Assembly (NCBI GenBank): GCA_023512255.1
Contig: JAILZY010000007.1
Span: forward strand, 1 to 64,000
DNA length: 64,000 nucleotides
DNA from: a bacterium
Lineage (GTDB): Bacteria > SZUA-182 > DTGQ01
Reading direction: 5' to 3'
Below the pieces are notes generated by a model. It had not been told where the DNA came from. It ran no database searches and worked only from the letters and a program-made list of their open reading frames with translations. Below are positions 34,457-44,299 of the stretch, one piece after another. Made by a program: the position numbers and the translations under genes. Every line of letters begins with the position of its first letter. Within the stretch, counting starts at the first letter, position 1.

Positions 34457-35575
34457 ATGCACAGGAAAACTAAGTATCAAGGCATGATTTTATTTTTCAT
34501 GTTCGGTTTAGGAGTGTTTTTACTCTCTGCCCGATCGGCTTCTCAAGCTCAGGATCAGACAGCAGGGTGGGGTGGCAGTGTCATCGAGGTTAAGGCGAAA
34601 GATGGGCTTCTATCAGTAAAGCTGGAGAATGCCGATATAAGGCAGGTTATTCAGGAGATTGCCCGCCAGACAGGGGTAAAGTTTGAAGGCTGGGAAAAGG
34701 CGCAAGGACAGGTAACTCAGCAGTTTGACAATCTTCCCCTCGATGAGGGTCTGCGGAAAATCAGTCAAAGCTTCGTCATGGTCTTAAAAAAGACAGGTGA
34801 GGAAGGCAAACCGCTTCGAGTTGAGAAAGTGATCATTGTTGCTCAGAAGGGAACATCTTCTTCACCCTCAGATCTGCCAAAATCAAAGCCGGACGAGAAG
34901 GCTAAAGATCTGGCCGCGCCCTCCCCTCATCCTTCTTCTCAGCTAGAAAGCCTGCCTGCTCAGCAGCAGGCAATAAGCAGTATTGGGTCGCAGCAGCAGT
35001 CTCTGCCCGCGGAAAAGCTCTCATCTGCCGCTGCTATGCCTTCCGAGGAAAAAGCAGCCCAAGAGCAGCCGCCGCAGGAGAATGCTTTGCTGGAGCAGGA
35101 CAATAGCCAAGAGAATAAGGGAGAAAATAAAGCCTCAGAAAAAGCTGGCCCAAAAGTTTTGGCTGATAAATCCAAAATAAATACTTCTACTAAGGTTGGA
35201 TTAGCGAGAGAAGGCAAGAGTAACAAAAACAAGAAGAGTTCTTCTGCGGTCAAAACAGCTTCCTCGTCCCCCTCGGATTCCTCCAATGATCGAGTACGCG
35301 GGGAGGAATTCTTCAGGCAAAAAAGATGGGATAAGGTAGTAATTTATTTTGAAAAATATTTGAAGCAAAATCCGTCAGATCAGCAGATCCAGGAAAAACT
35401 AGAAATTGCCAAGCAAAATGCGGAACAGGCGATTAATCTATACCGACAGGGAAGGAAGTTTGAAGAGGAGAAAAACTTTGCGGCTGCATATGAAAGTTAC
35501 AAGAAGGTCTGTGATATCTATCCTGTTCTCTACGATGCTTGGGAGAGGATGAAGGCTACTGAACGGAAAAAATAA
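34457..35575 (+). CDS. Secreted STN-domain and TPR protein
   Basis: 372 residues. A signal peptide or anchor (ILFFMFGLGVFLLSARSASQ) precedes a secretin/TonB short N-terminal-like domain (VKLENADIRQVIQEIARQTG ... LPLDEGLRKI). A long low-complexity linker rich in Ser, Gln, Glu, Lys and Pro (about 125-280) follows, then a C-terminal TPR pair (GEEFFRQKRWDKVVIYFEKY ... KNFAAAYESYKKV). STN domains usually sit in secretins or TonB-dependent receptors, so a periplasmic assembly or binding role is likely, but no secretin is nearby. GAGGG before 34457 supports this start over the GTG at 34442. The gene end is duplicated downstream around a MITE insertion. Confidence 0.75.
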   Translation: MHRKTKYQGMILFFMFGLGVFLLSARSASQAQDQTAGWGGSVIEVKAKDGLLSVKLENADIRQVIQEIARQTGVKFEGWEKAQGQVTQQFDNLPLDEGLRKISQSFVMVLKKTGEEGKPLRVEKVIIVAQKGTSSSPSDLPKSKPDEKAKDLAAPSPHPSSQLESLPAQQQAISSIGSQQQSLPAEKLSSAAAMPSEEKAAQEQPPQENALLEQDNSQENKGENKASEKAGPKVLADKSKINTSTKVGLAREGKSNKNKKSSSAVKTASSSPSDSSNDRVRGEEFFRQKRWDKVVIYFEKYLKQNPSDQQIQEKLEIAKQNAEQAINLYRQGRKFEEEKNFAAAYESYKKVCDIYPVLYDAWERMKATERKK

Positions 35576-35766
35576 AACTAGGCTTGGCCGCAAAATTTTA
35601 ATTAACTACACTTTTGCAGAAATTTCTTAACGTCTTGAAATCCTTGAAAGTTATCTCTAACAGCAAATCCAGTAAAATCAAGGCTTTCAGAGAAAAAGGG
35701 CGAAAGTAAAGTATAGAATTAAGTAACAAAAAATAAAAGTGGGCTAGCCGTAAGATTTTTATAAGG
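35564..35766 (+). repeat. Post-stop duplication split by a MITE
   Basis: A block covering the gene end and about 30 bases downstream (35564-35601, AAAAATAAAACTAGGCTTGG...) is repeated with several changes from about 35730 (AAAAATAAAAGTGGGCTAG...). The MITE copy 35606-35716 sits between the two. Confidence 0.6.
35606..35716 (+). mobile_element. MITE-like element family A, copy 1
   Basis: A 111-bp element starting CTACACTTTTGCAG. Its inverted right end is the least conserved of the four copies (GTATAG retained). AATTAA flanks both sides. Internal halves are inverted to each other (TCTTGA near the left, TCAAGG near the right), so the whole forms a hairpin. No coding capacity. Confidence 0.75.
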
Positions 35767-35957
35767 TGTTTAACTAACTGAAAGATTTACGGATAAGCAT
35801 CAATTTAACCCTGCAAGAATACATCATAAATTAATCCTGCCTCTTTGGAGATATTTGGCTCAAGTTGGGCCATACGATTGGCTTTCAAAATTGTGCTCGA
35901 GAGTTGTTTAACCTGGGTGTGTAAGCTGAGGTTTTCATTAAGGAGAGATAGGACAAT

Positions 35958-36860
35958 ATGGGCGAGGGGAAAATTTTAATTGTTGATGATGACGGTAATA
36001 CTAGAGCTGCCTATAAAGACCTGTTCATCGGATGTGGTTTTGAGGCTGCGGTAGCCGAAAATGAAAACCAGGCACTGGAACTGTTGAGGAGCGAAAGTTT
36101 TCAAGCCGTACTTTTGGACCTAAGAGTCTCCAATAATGTATTGCTGCCAATTGCTGAGAGGATGAAAAAAGAATTTCCCAAGGTCTTTATCTCCATGATG
36201 CTTATTGATTCTACTCCGGCTTTGATGAAAAGAGCGATTAAGGCAGGAATTGATGATTATCAGGTCAAGCCTATCCTGCCGATGCGGCTAATTGATGTAA
36301 TTCAAAAGGGGATCTTACGCTATACCTTAGAGGAGGAAAATTTTCAGTTAAAAAAAATGGTCGCTGAGCTTCAAGAACGACAAAAATGGATCATGCATGA
36401 CCTTGAAACTGGTGTATTTAATAGCCAGTATTTTTCTGAGCGACTGGATATGGAAGTCAAGAGAGCTAAACGCCATGAGCATTGGCTCTCCCTGCTGCTT
36501 TGCGACATGGCTCGAAGCAGTCAAGGGGTTGAGGGGAACGAGGAGACTAGTGCCTCTCCTCCTTCTTCCGAGATTTTGGAGTTATTGAAAGTCTTGTCTG
36601 GAAACGTTCGGAATGTGGACATTATCAGCCGCTACAACACAGGATTTGCCATTATCCTGCCTGAAACCACAACGGAAGGATCCTTTATCCTATGTAATCG
36701 ACTAAAACGAACCCTGGCCGATACATTTGAGGGCAGCGGAAGTAGATCGGACTGTGGTTCTAATCGCCGGCTGAATGTCCGATTTGGTGTAGCTACCTAT
36801 CCTGTTGACTCGCATCTGCCCAGAAAGTTAATCAAAATCGCCGAAGATCGGCTGCAATAA
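35958..36860 (+). CDS. Response regulator with degenerate GGDEF-like domain
   Basis: 300 residues. The receiver (ILIVDDDGNTRAAY, AVLLDLRV, DDYQVKP) has the acidic pocket, phospho-acceptor and lysine. A GGDEF-fold domain follows (LLLCDMARSS ... ISRYNTGFAIILPET ... FGVATYP) in which the GGDEF signature is lost (RYNTGF), so it cannot be a standard cyclase; it may bind nucleotide or a partner. AGGAGAG precedes the start. It lies 160 bases upstream of the sigma-54 activator, a plausible functional partner. Confidence 0.85.
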   Translation: MGEGKILIVDDDGNTRAAYKDLFIGCGFEAAVAENENQALELLRSESFQAVLLDLRVSNNVLLPIAERMKKEFPKVFISMMLIDSTPALMKRAIKAGIDDYQVKPILPMRLIDVIQKGILRYTLEEENFQLKKMVAELQERQKWIMHDLETGVFNSQYFSERLDMEVKRAKRHEHWLSLLLCDMARSSQGVEGNEETSASPPSSEILELLKVLSGNVRNVDIISRYNTGFAIILPETTTEGSFILCNRLKRTLADTFEGSGSRSDCGSNRRLNVRFGVATYPVDSHLPRKLIKIAEDRLQ

Positions 36861-37019
36861 TAGGCTTTTCATATTCAGGCACTTTCTGCCCATAATTCTT
36901 ATTATATTCATATTATATTATTATTAAACTTAGCACAGGCTAGAAGCTTAATTAAACATTAGCACGGGCTGCTAGCTGCTTGATAAAAAATTCAAGCTTT
37001 TCTTCACTCCTCATAGTGT

Positions 37020-40000
37020 ATGAACTTACATGACCTTGCAGAAAGGTATATTGCTTCTGGAGAGATTACTTCTTCCGGTATCTATATGCTGCGCTCTGCC
37101 TTGAAAAAACTCTCCGAGGCCTACGGGGTGGAAAATGGAGAGGAGATACTGGAAACCTCTTGCTCCCGCCTTCTGGATCAGCTTGAAGAGCATTTACAAA
37201 AACAAGGGAAAACCTCTAAGGTAATCAGGGAAAATAGATACTGGATTCGCCGGTTGATTAAATTTGGGATCCAAGCTGGTCTCATATCTGTGGTGGATGG
37301 ACAAATCAGGCTGCTTCCCCAATCAATCCCAGAGCCGAAGCAGGAAGACTCCTCTCCCGCTGAATCTCCTGCCAAACCTGCGCCTCAAGACCTAAATGAG
37401 CCGCATACTGCCGAACCTGCGCCTCAAGACCCAAATGGGCCTGAGCCGCAGGTGTATACTGATCTCAGCCAGGAGAATGATGCTAAGGGCACTGATTTTC
37501 AACTGATCAATGATTCTCAAATAAGGAAAGATGGCACCTCTCATTCAGGGAAAGAAGAAGGTCAAGGTCTATCGGGGGCTGGTTCTAATTTGCCGGAGTC
37601 AGAAAGTGTCAAGATTTTTAAAACCCCTTGGGCCATCAAACTCGTTTTGATCTTGATCGGTATTGTTGTCGTTGGTATGCTGTTTATTGCCGACATTATT
37701 CATCGACAGTTTGAAAGCTATGTTTTTGAACAATTTCAGCAACATCAGCTTGTCATCGCTCAAAGCGTGGCCAATGGGCTCCATGAATTCATGATGGAGA
37801 TCGAGCGGGAACTTAACTTTCTCACCCAATCCCGCTCGATTCAGCTTATGGATCCACGCTGTCAGGCTGAATTAAATAAGATTTATCAAATTAATCAGAA
37901 ATATTTCCGAAGTCTCAAGCTGATTGACTCTCGCGGCTTTGTTCGTTTTGGGGTCACAGAAGAGGGAAAGGTTATCGAAAGAGATGCCCCTAGTGGGCTT
38001 GAGGTGTATCTGCCTTCTGCTCAAAAATGGTCAGAGCAGGTTCATACCGTACTGCTTTCCTCTCCATCTTCCAAGGACAGGCTGCTGTTGATGTTTGTTC
38101 CGATTACTATTATCTGCCCAATGGTGAAGAATTTACCGGAGGTTTCAGGTGGAGAGATCCAGGCCAGATTTATTGTGGCCGAAATCGACCTCCTGAAAAC
38201 CGCTCAAACTTTTCTCCAGCACGTGAATTCAGGGGATAAAAAGTATGGTCTGCTAATCGACCGGGATGGGAAAATTTTGTATCACCCAAACAATAAATAC
38301 ATAGGGGAAAATTTTTTATCTGATGATCCATCTAGTTCATCATCTCGGAGTCGTCAGAAGCAGCAAAACAGCCGGCAGCTAGTGCTGGAAAAAATCCAAA
38401 AGGGGCTAGAGGGATTCAGCGAGGAAAGCTCTCTGGACGATATAAAGCTTATCGGAAGCAACCAGTTGAAATTGTTTGCTTATTCTCCACTCAGGATTCA
38501 TGAGCAACTCTGGTCAGTAGTGATAGCCGCCCCTTATGAGGAGATTCATCCGATTAATCGGGTTCATCGCAACATCGCCTTGCTTGTTATTGGCCTCTTT
38601 TGTTTGGTCAGTCTGGGAACCTTTATTATTTTTAAAGTTAATAAAAAGCGGATAAAGGTTGAAGAGGAGATCAAGCATCTGGAAAAGAAACTTGATATGG
38701 AGGATCAGATTCGCAAATCAGAAGAGCGGTTGCGGGCTATTCTGGAATCTATAGGCAGTGACCGGATCTCTATTTTAAACAAAAATCTGGAGATCATCTG
38801 GGCCAATCCAGTAGCTCTTCAAAAATATGGACAGGATATCATTGGCCGCAAGTGTTATCAGGTATATAAAAAGATAGACACCCCCTGCACCTTCTGTCCG
38901 GTGCAGAAAACTTTCGCTGATGGGAAAATTTACTCAGCCGAAGAATTTAGTATCGCTGACCAAGATGGTGCCACTGTCCTATATCTTACCAGCACATCTC
39001 CCATTCGTGATCGGAATGGGGAAATTACTTCAGTCGTTGAAGTCTCAAAGGATATTACCGAGAGGGTGAGACTTCAGGAGGAGATCAAGAGCAGCCGGGA
39101 TTTACTGGATGCTATATTAAATAACATGAACGATGGGATCCGGGTTATTGATACCAAGTATAATATTCTGTTCATGAATCAGAATTTAATCGATCTGTTC
39201 GGAAATCAAATCAGCAAAAAATGCTATCGGGTGTTTATGGGAGGTGATGCTCCCTGCAATCCATGCGCTTTGGACAAAATTTTTAAAGAGAATCAAGGGA
39301 CAATTAATTTTATCAAAGAGGATAAACAGAGGCGGCTAATCGAAATTTCCGCTTCTCCCCTGAGCATGGAAGAAGGGAGTCGCTCAATTATCGAGGTGGT
39401 CCGCGATATCACGGAAAGGAAGAGACTGGAATCACAGCTTATCGAATCAGAGCAGCGGCGGATCAAAGAGCTGAAAGAGCGGTATAGATTTGGTAATATT
39501 ATCGGCAAAAATCCTAAGATGCAAGAAATCTATGAGCTTATTCAGGTTGTAGCTCAAAATATGACTACGGTTTTGCTGTTAGGGGAAAGCGGGACAGGGA
39601 AAGAGTTAATCGCCAGGGCTATTCATTATAATAGCCCTCAAAATGAAAAGCCCTTTGTGGAGGTTTGCTGCTCTGTATTATCTGAAAATCTACTTGAGAG
39701 CGAATTATTCGGCCATGTCAAGGGTGCGTTCACTGGGGCCATACGTGATAAAATAGGCCGATTTGAAATGGCTGATGGTGGGACCATCTTTCTCGATGAG
39801 GTTGGTGATATCAGCCCATCTATCCAGGTTAAGCTGCTTCGGGTTATTCAGGAGCGGGAATTTGTTCCTGTTGGTGGAGAAAAGGTAAAAAAAATAAATG
39901 TCAGGATTATCGCGGCAACCAACAAAGATCTGAAAAAAGCGGTTGAACGCAAAGAATTTCGGGAAGATCTCTACTATCGTCTCAACGTAATCACCATCCA

Positions 40001-40478
40001 TATCCCACCCTTGCGAGAGCGAATGGAAGATTTGCCGATCTTGGTTAACCATTTCATTGAAAAGTTCCGGGAAAAGACGAAAAAACCGATTCAATCGATT
40101 AGCAATCAGGCCTTGGACCTGTTGTTCGCTTATTCCTGGCCTGGGAATGTGCGAGAGCTGGAAAACGCTATCGAGCATGCCTTTGTCAAGTGCGAGGGCA
40201 CAATCATTAGACCGGAAAATCTACCGCTGGAGCTACAGTACCCACGAAGTAGAGAATATCCCGCTCGCCCCATTGACCAGCAGCCGCTGATGGATGAGTA
40301 TCCTGACAATAAGCAGGATTTAAGCTTGAATGACTTTAAAAAAGATCTCCTGCTCAAGGTATTGAAAGATACCGATTGGGACACAGATGAGAGCGCCAGG
40401 ATTTTGAAAATTAGCCGAGCCACCTTTTATCGCTGGCTTAAAAAGTACAACATTAGTCGAAATTCTGTATCAAATTGA
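37020..40478 (+). CDS. Membrane-bound sigma-54-dependent activator with Cache and tandem cysteine-rich PAS domains
   Basis: 1152 residues. Order: an N-terminal helical domain (about 1-90) resembling integrase core-binding folds; a Pro/Gln/Glu-rich linker; membrane helix 1 (about 205-227); a Cache-like extracytoplasmic sensor; membrane helix 2 (about 519-540); PAS1 with [15 protein letters not shown] (about 611-625); PAS2 with [15 protein letters not shown] (about 734-748); an AAA+ domain with [14 protein letters not shown] and FLDEVGD; and a C-terminal Fis-type HTH ([16 protein letters not shown]). GAFTGA means it contacts sigma-54. The C-x8-P-C-x2-C pattern in both PAS domains suggests a metal, haem or redox switch (inference). 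A transcription activator tethered by two helices is uncommon. Target promoters are not visible nearby. Confidence 0.92.
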   Translation: MNLHDLAERYIASGEITSSGIYMLRSALKKLSEAYGVENGEEILETSCSRLLDQLEEHLQKQGKTSKVIRENRYWIRRLIKFGIQAGLISVVDGQIRLLPQSIPEPKQEDSSPAESPAKPAPQDLNEPHTAEPAPQDPNGPEPQVYTDLSQENDAKGTDFQLINDSQIRKDGTSHSGKEEGQGLSGAGSNLPESESVKIFKTPWAIKLVLILIGIVVVGMLFIADIIHRQFESYVFEQFQQHQLVIAQSVANGLHEFMMEIERELNFLTQSRSIQLMDPRCQAELNKIYQINQKYFRSLKLIDSRGFVRFGVTEEGKVIERDAPSGLEVYLPSAQKWSEQVHTVLLSSPSSKDRLLLMFVPITIICPMVKNLPEVSGGEIQARFIVAEIDLLKTAQTFLQHVNSGDKKYGLLIDRDGKILYHPNNKYIGENFLSDDPSSSSSRSRQKQQNSRQLVLEKIQKGLEGFSEESSLDDIKLIGSNQLKLFAYSPLRIHEQLWSVVIAAPYEEIHPINRVHRNIALLVIGLFCLVSLGTFIIFKVNKKRIKVEEEIKHLEKKLDMEDQIRKSEERLRAILESIGSDRISILNKNLEIIWANPVALQKYGQDIIGRKCYQVYKKIDTPCTFCPVQKTFADGKIYSAEEFSIADQDGATVLYLTSTSPIRDRNGEITSVVEVSKDITERVRLQEEIKSSRDLLDAILNNMNDGIRVIDTKYNILFMNQNLIDLFGNQISKKCYRVFMGGDAPCNPCALDKIFKENQGTINFIKEDKQRRLIEISASPLSMEEGSRSIIEVVRDITERKRLESQLIESEQRRIKELKERYRFGNIIGKNPKMQEIYELIQVVAQNMTTVLLLGESGTGKELIARAIHYNSPQNEKPFVEVCCSVLSENLLESELFGHVKGAFTGAIRDKIGRFEMADGGTIFLDEVGDISPSIQVKLLRVIQEREFVPVGGEKVKKINVRIIAATNKDLKKAVERKEFREDLYYRLNVITIHIPPLRERMEDLPILVNHFIEKFREKTKKPIQSISNQALDLLFAYSWPGNVRELENAIEHAFVKCEGTIIRPENLPLELQYPRSREYPARPIDQQPLMDEYPDNKQDLSLNDFKKDLLLKVLKDTDWDTDESARILKISRATFYRWLKKYNISRNSVSN

Positions 40479-40810
40479 GATTTTATTCTATAGCGCTACA
40501 AAATCTAATAACTATTTGTAAATATAGATATTTTTATCTATACTAAAGTGTCGATCCTAATAATTGTCTCACCGTGATATCTCTTTTTGTCCATAAATTT
40601 ATTCTAAACCTATCCATAAAATAACTGATTTAAATCGAGATGACGGTAAATTACCTTGTAGATTCAAAGGCTCGATCTATAAAATCTCCAATTCCCAAAA
40701 TTGGCATCAGAAATGCATTTTTTAAGAAGCGTAAGGATAAGATAAAAAGTAATAACTTAGAAAAGATGTGAAAACAACAGAGAATAAAATTTAATAATAA
40801 GGTAAATTTT

Positions 40811-40894
40811 GGCCATACATGTAGGGGATACTCTCTAAGATGTATGCCTGGGGCTATCAGTGCGGTGCTGGGGAGCAACTGATAGCCTTTTTTT
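40811..40894 (+). ncRNA. Candidate structured RNA ending in a terminator
   Basis: Two hairpins in tandem: CATACAT/ATGTATG (40814-40820 with 40840-40846) around a purine-rich loop GGGGATACTCTCTAAG, then GGCTATCAGT/ACTGATAGCC enclosing TGCT-GGGG-AGCA. The second is followed by seven T. It fits no riboswitch class that I recognise. It lies 330 bases after the sigma-54 activator and could be a small RNA, a leader or a plain terminator with an upstream stem. Confidence 0.45.
40852..40894 (+). terminator. Rho-independent terminator
   Basis: A 10-bp perfect stem GGCTATCAGT/ACTGATAGCC with an inner 4-bp stem, followed by TTTTTTT. It is oriented for plus-strand transcription. Confidence 0.8.
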
Positions 40895-40919
40895 ATTTAC
40901 TCTCATCTACTCTTACTCT

Positions 40920-41025
40920 CTACACTTTTGCAGAAATCTCTCCATGTCTTAAAATCATTACGAAAGTTATCTTTCCATACCAAACCCAATAAAATCGAGG
41001 GTTCTGAGAAAGTGCCAAAGTATAG
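40920..41025 (+). mobile_element. MITE-like element family A, copy 2
   Basis: 106 bp, starting CTACACTTTTGCAGAAAT and ending in the inverted sequence CCAAAGTATAG. Flanks TTACTCT and TTATTCT match at six of seven bases, like an aged target duplication. The rest of the 40479-41178 gap holds the structured RNA candidate and AT-rich sequence. Confidence 0.8.
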
Positions 41026-41178
41026 TTATTCTCCTTTAACGAGAAAGTATTATCCTGCCCCTACCTTGTATTTTGCCCCAAAATCCGATATCATAGTCAA
41101 CAAATTAAGTTAACAAATTAAATGGTACGATAAAAAATTTATTCACCAAAAAGCCTCGTCAAAAAGGACGAAAGCAAG

Positions 41179-41568
41179 ATGCAAACTTCTACTATTGTGG
41201 TTAGCCTCCGCCAGGTGTTCTCATTTCTGATCTATGCTGTTTTCTTTATCCTATGGATAGCCTTTCCGGTTTGGTTTGGTATCCGAAGAAGACAGGGATT
41301 AATTAATCTCAGAAATCAGAATGAGCATGGTACGGAAAGAAGAATGGTTGATTATTTAGAGTTAGGCATATTTTTCTTTGCCATCCCATTTACCAGCTTT
41401 TTTATTGTCGTTACCGCCAACCTCATCCTAAGTCCCTTTATTGCTGAACCGATGGCTAGGCGCGAGACGAGTCTCGAGCTGGCTTCTCTGCTCATGGATG
41501 TTGCCCTTATTCTTTATATAATTTTAGCTGAGCGGAAGATTCACCTAAAGCGGACAATCGGGAAATAA
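41179..41568 (+). CDS. Small three-helix membrane protein, unknown
   Basis: Not recognised. The 129-residue protein has hydrophobic segments near residues 13-33, 60-85 and 104-118, with a charged cytoplasmic-type loop (RRRQGLINLRNQNEHGTERR) and basic ends. It is isolated between two MITE copies and shows no operon partner. An 8-bp GC-rich hairpin (41586-41612, CTGCCGCT/AGCGGCAG) follows but has no T run. Confidence 0.6.
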   Translation: MQTSTIVVSLRQVFSFLIYAVFFILWIAFPVWFGIRRRQGLINLRNQNEHGTERRMVDYLELGIFFFAIPFTSFFIVVTANLILSPFIAEPMARRETSLELASLLMDVALILYIILAERKIHLKRTIGK

Positions 41569-41768
41569 TAGATGAAAGACAAAATCTGCCGCTGGACAGT
41601 CTCAAGCGGCAGTCGCATGAAAATTCGCTCTTATACCTTTACTCGGCAGTTAAAAGCTCTCCTCTAAGTCTCAAAATTAGACTAATAAGCAAATTAAACA
41701 CATGACAAAAAGCATCGGTCCTTTGCCTAGTCGAACTTTTTAATTTTAACATGATAGTTAATAAATAA

Positions 41769-41873
41769 CTATACTTTTGCACTTTTTCTCTGACCCCTTG
41801 ATTTTAGTGGGTTTGGTATGAAAGATAACTTTCAAGAAGTTCAAGGCATGGGGAGAGTTCTGCAAAAGTGTAG
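41769..41873 (-). mobile_element. MITE-like element family A, copy 3 (inverted)
   Basis: 105 bp, in opposite orientation to the other three copies: the right end at 41861-41873 (GCAAAAGTGTAG) corresponds to the CTACACTTTTGC terminus and the left end reads CTATACTTTTGC. AATAA flanks both sides. The remainder of the 41569-41928 gap is AT-rich; a 15-base match to the start of element C copy 1 (AAATTCGCTCTTATA) lies at about 41620-41635. Confidence 0.8.
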
Positions 41874-41928
41874 AATAATAGTGAAGTGGGAATAAAAGTG
41901 GTAATGGACGCGAATTTCTTTTCTTGCC

Positions 41929-42003
41929 TGGTGGAGGACAGGGGATTTGAACCCCTGACTTCTGCCATGCGAAGGCAGCGCTCTCCCGCTGAGCTAGTCC
42001 CCC
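41929..42003 (-). tRNA. tRNA-Ala (anticodon CGC)
   Basis: Cloverleaf on the minus strand: acceptor GGGGGAC/GTCCTCC, D stem GCTC/GAGC, anticodon stem CTGCC/GGCAG with loop TTCGCAT (anticodon CGC, codon GCG), T stem AGGGG/CCCCT with loop TTCAAAT, discriminator A. The 3' CCA is encoded at 41931-41929. Confidence 0.96.
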
Positions 42004-42252
42004 GATCTATTTGAACAATTGATTATAATAAACCTCCCCGATTAAAGTCAACTCATAAAATGCATAAAAACCACAAGCTGCTATATTTCATAGCCGTTAT
42101 TTATAACTGAAGCAAACACTCTCTCTTTGCTTATCACAGAACCCAAGGGCATAATGTGATATTACCATTGTGAAAAGTATCAAAAAAGAGTATACTCTTC
42201 AGCAAATAGCAAGATTCATGATGAGCCTGTTTGCTGTGAGGGAGCATTGAGG

Positions 42253-43374
42253 ATGAATTCAAAACAAGAGTTTGAAGTTGTGGTCATAGGCGGGGGACCT
42301 GCTGGAGCGATAGCTGGCCGATATGCAGCCTTGCGGGGAGCGAGGGTCCTTTTGCTAGAGCAGAAAAAGAAGATCGGCATTCCTATCCGCTGCGGCGAGT
42401 TTTTCCCGACAGCCGAAGAATTAGAAAAGATTTTTGTGCGCAGCCAATTGGTCCCTGAGCTTTACCATATCCGCGACGATCTTATCGCCCAGCGGATCGA
42501 GATCGTCAGGGTGTACTCTCCAAAAGGCAGCAGCTTTGATATGCCGCTCAAAGGGCATAGTGTATACCGGGATAGGTTTGAGCAACATCTGCTGGAGGAG
42601 GCAGCCAAAGCCGGAGTTACGATTCAAATGGACAGCCGGGTCGATAAGGTTCAAAATGGTGCAGTTTATGCGAAAGGGAGAATTTTTCGCCCCCAGGTCA
42701 TTATCCTGGCCTGCGGCCCGAACCGAAACCTGCTCAATCCTCTAGGTATATCCGTTCAGAAAGATATTGCTATCTGTGTCCAGTACCTCATGGAAAATGT
42801 CAAGATCGAGCCCAGGGTGGTTGAAATGTATTATGGAAATGTCTCGCCGGGGGGATATGCCTGGGTAATCCCCAAGGGAGGGGATCGGGCGAATATTGGG
42901 CTTGGGATACGCCGAAGGTTTTACGATCAGAATATCTTAAAGCTTCTGGACGAGTTTATTCAAAGTCCCTCTATGATAAATAAGACAGCCTGTGGCCGGA
43001 AAATTTCCACTATCGCTGGTCTGGTGCCGGTCAATGGCCCTGTGCGAAAAACCGTTATCGGAAACATCATCCTGGTCGGTGATGCCGCAGGGCACGTTAT
43101 GGCTACCAATGGCGGGGGAATCCCTACGGCCATGATCTGTGGCCGCATAGCTGGAGAGGTCAGCGCTGATCATGTTCGGCAGGACAGACCTCTTGAGGAC
43201 TACGAAAAGCAGTGGAAGAGAGAATGTGGCCGTGAATTTGCCAATGCTCTTCATACCCGAAAGCGAGCTGATTTTGTTATCTATCGATTGGGCTGGGCAG
43301 CGGAAATCTTGATGAGGCTTGTAGGCCCTAGAGTTATTTCACGGGCTTTGAAATGTGCCTTTGTCGGGCCATAA
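42253..43374 (+). CDS. Geranylgeranyl-reductase-family FAD-dependent oxidoreductase
   Basis: The 373-residue flavoprotein has an N-terminal Rossmann motif VVIGGGPAGAIAGRYAA, the PIRCGE block, the aromatic GGYAWVIPKGGDRANIGLG segment and the FAD-binding GDAAGHVMATNGGGI. The family reduces isoprenoid chains of lipids, chlorophyll or quinones. GGAG eight bases before 42253 supports this start over TTG at 42247. It lies 58 bases before a radical SAM gene and a HAD phosphatase, likely one transcription unit. The product could be a reduced polyprenyl lipid or quinone; this is inference. Confidence 0.88.
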   Translation: MNSKQEFEVVVIGGGPAGAIAGRYAALRGARVLLLEQKKKIGIPIRCGEFFPTAEELEKIFVRSQLVPELYHIRDDLIAQRIEIVRVYSPKGSSFDMPLKGHSVYRDRFEQHLLEEAAKAGVTIQMDSRVDKVQNGAVYAKGRIFRPQVIILACGPNRNLLNPLGISVQKDIAICVQYLMENVKIEPRVVEMYYGNVSPGGYAWVIPKGGDRANIGLGIRRRFYDQNILKLLDEFIQSPSMINKTACGRKISTIAGLVPVNGPVRKTVIGNIILVGDAAGHVMATNGGGIPTAMICGRIAGEVSADHVRQDRPLEDYEKQWKRECGREFANALHTRKRADFVIYRLGWAAEILMRLVGPRVISRALKCAFVGP

Positions 43375-43432
43375 TTTTTGGAAATTCATGGTAAGAAAGT
43401 ATAATAAATAAAATTAAAAATAAATATAAAAT

Positions 43433-44293
43433 ATGAATGCTATTGACTATATAAATATCTGGTATCGCATTGTGCGGCGAAAACCGATCGGGTTTAGCAT
43501 CGACCTCACTCATCGCTGTACCCTCTCTTGTCAGACCTGCTACATGAAATGGTACCAAAATCAGCCGGAAATGTCCACCGAGCAATGGGAAAAGCTGCTC
43601 TCTTCTTTTCCGCCAAGCTACCGCTACTATGGAGCCTGGACAGGAGGGGAGCCTCTTTTGCGGGCCGAAAGTATTGAGAAATTGATTCACCTGTTTAAAT
43701 GGAACTGGGTGGCCACAAATGGCACTATCCCGCTCCCTACTACCTGGAGGAATGTCTCCTTTCTGGTTTCCATTGATGGCAATCAGGAGATTCATGACCA
43801 ACAACGGGGGCACTGGGCAGAGATAGTCAAAAATGTGCGCCCTGACTGTTTTGTCATCTATGATATCACTACTATCAACTGTACAGAGAAGATCTTACGA
43901 GAAACTGTAGATTTCTGGCACAAGCGGTGTCGGGGAATAATCTTCGGTTTCTATACGCCATCGCTCAATGATACCTCAGGGCTGCTCCTAGGGCCGCAGG
44001 AGCGCCGAGCCACGGTAGAGATTATCAGAAAATTAAAACAAGAACATCCCTATTTCATTGTCAACAGTATAAAACAGCTGGAAAATTGCTGCACTACTCC
44101 CTGGAGCCAAAATTGCCCTGCGGGCAACTGTATTGTCGGATTAACCGCTCAGGGTGAGTTCAAAAATCCATGTGTTATGGGCTCTCAAGTAGATTGCTCA
44201 AAATGTGGCTGTGCAGTGCCTCAGTTTATGTATCTTGTGCAGCGCCTTGATATTCCGGCAATTCTGTCTTCAATTCGGATACTCTCAAAGTAG
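43433..44293 (+). CDS. Radical SAM protein with C-terminal cysteine cluster
   Basis: The 286-residue protein has the radical SAM motif CTLSCQTCYM near residue 29, WTGGEPLL and SIDGNQEIHD. Late in the protein a cysteine-rich segment (NCC, NCPAGNC, CVMGSQVDCSKCGC) could bind an auxiliary iron-sulfur cluster, as in SPASM-type enzymes. Substrate unknown. No strong ribosome binding site precedes the ATG. It follows the flavoprotein gene and ends 6 bases before the phosphatase gene. Confidence 0.85.
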   Translation: MNAIDYINIWYRIVRRKPIGFSIDLTHRCTLSCQTCYMKWYQNQPEMSTEQWEKLLSSFPPSYRYYGAWTGGEPLLRAESIEKLIHLFKWNWVATNGTIPLPTTWRNVSFLVSIDGNQEIHDQQRGHWAEIVKNVRPDCFVIYDITTINCTEKILRETVDFWHKRCRGIIFGFYTPSLNDTSGLLLGPQERRATVEIIRKLKQEHPYFIVNSIKQLENCCTTPWSQNCPAGNCIVGLTAQGEFKNPCVMGSQVDCSKCGCAVPQFMYLVQRLDIPAILSSIRILSK

Positions 44294-44299
44294 CTTTCA

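Noticed and set aside
36861-37019. Sigma-54 promoter before the activator gene
   Set aside because: GGCAC and TGC near 36878-36890 have only 8 bases between GG and GC instead of 10.
40811-40894. Known riboswitch (c-di-GMP or others)
   Set aside because: The tandem stems lack the conserved core of any riboswitch class that I can recall, so it is left as an unnamed structured RNA candidate.
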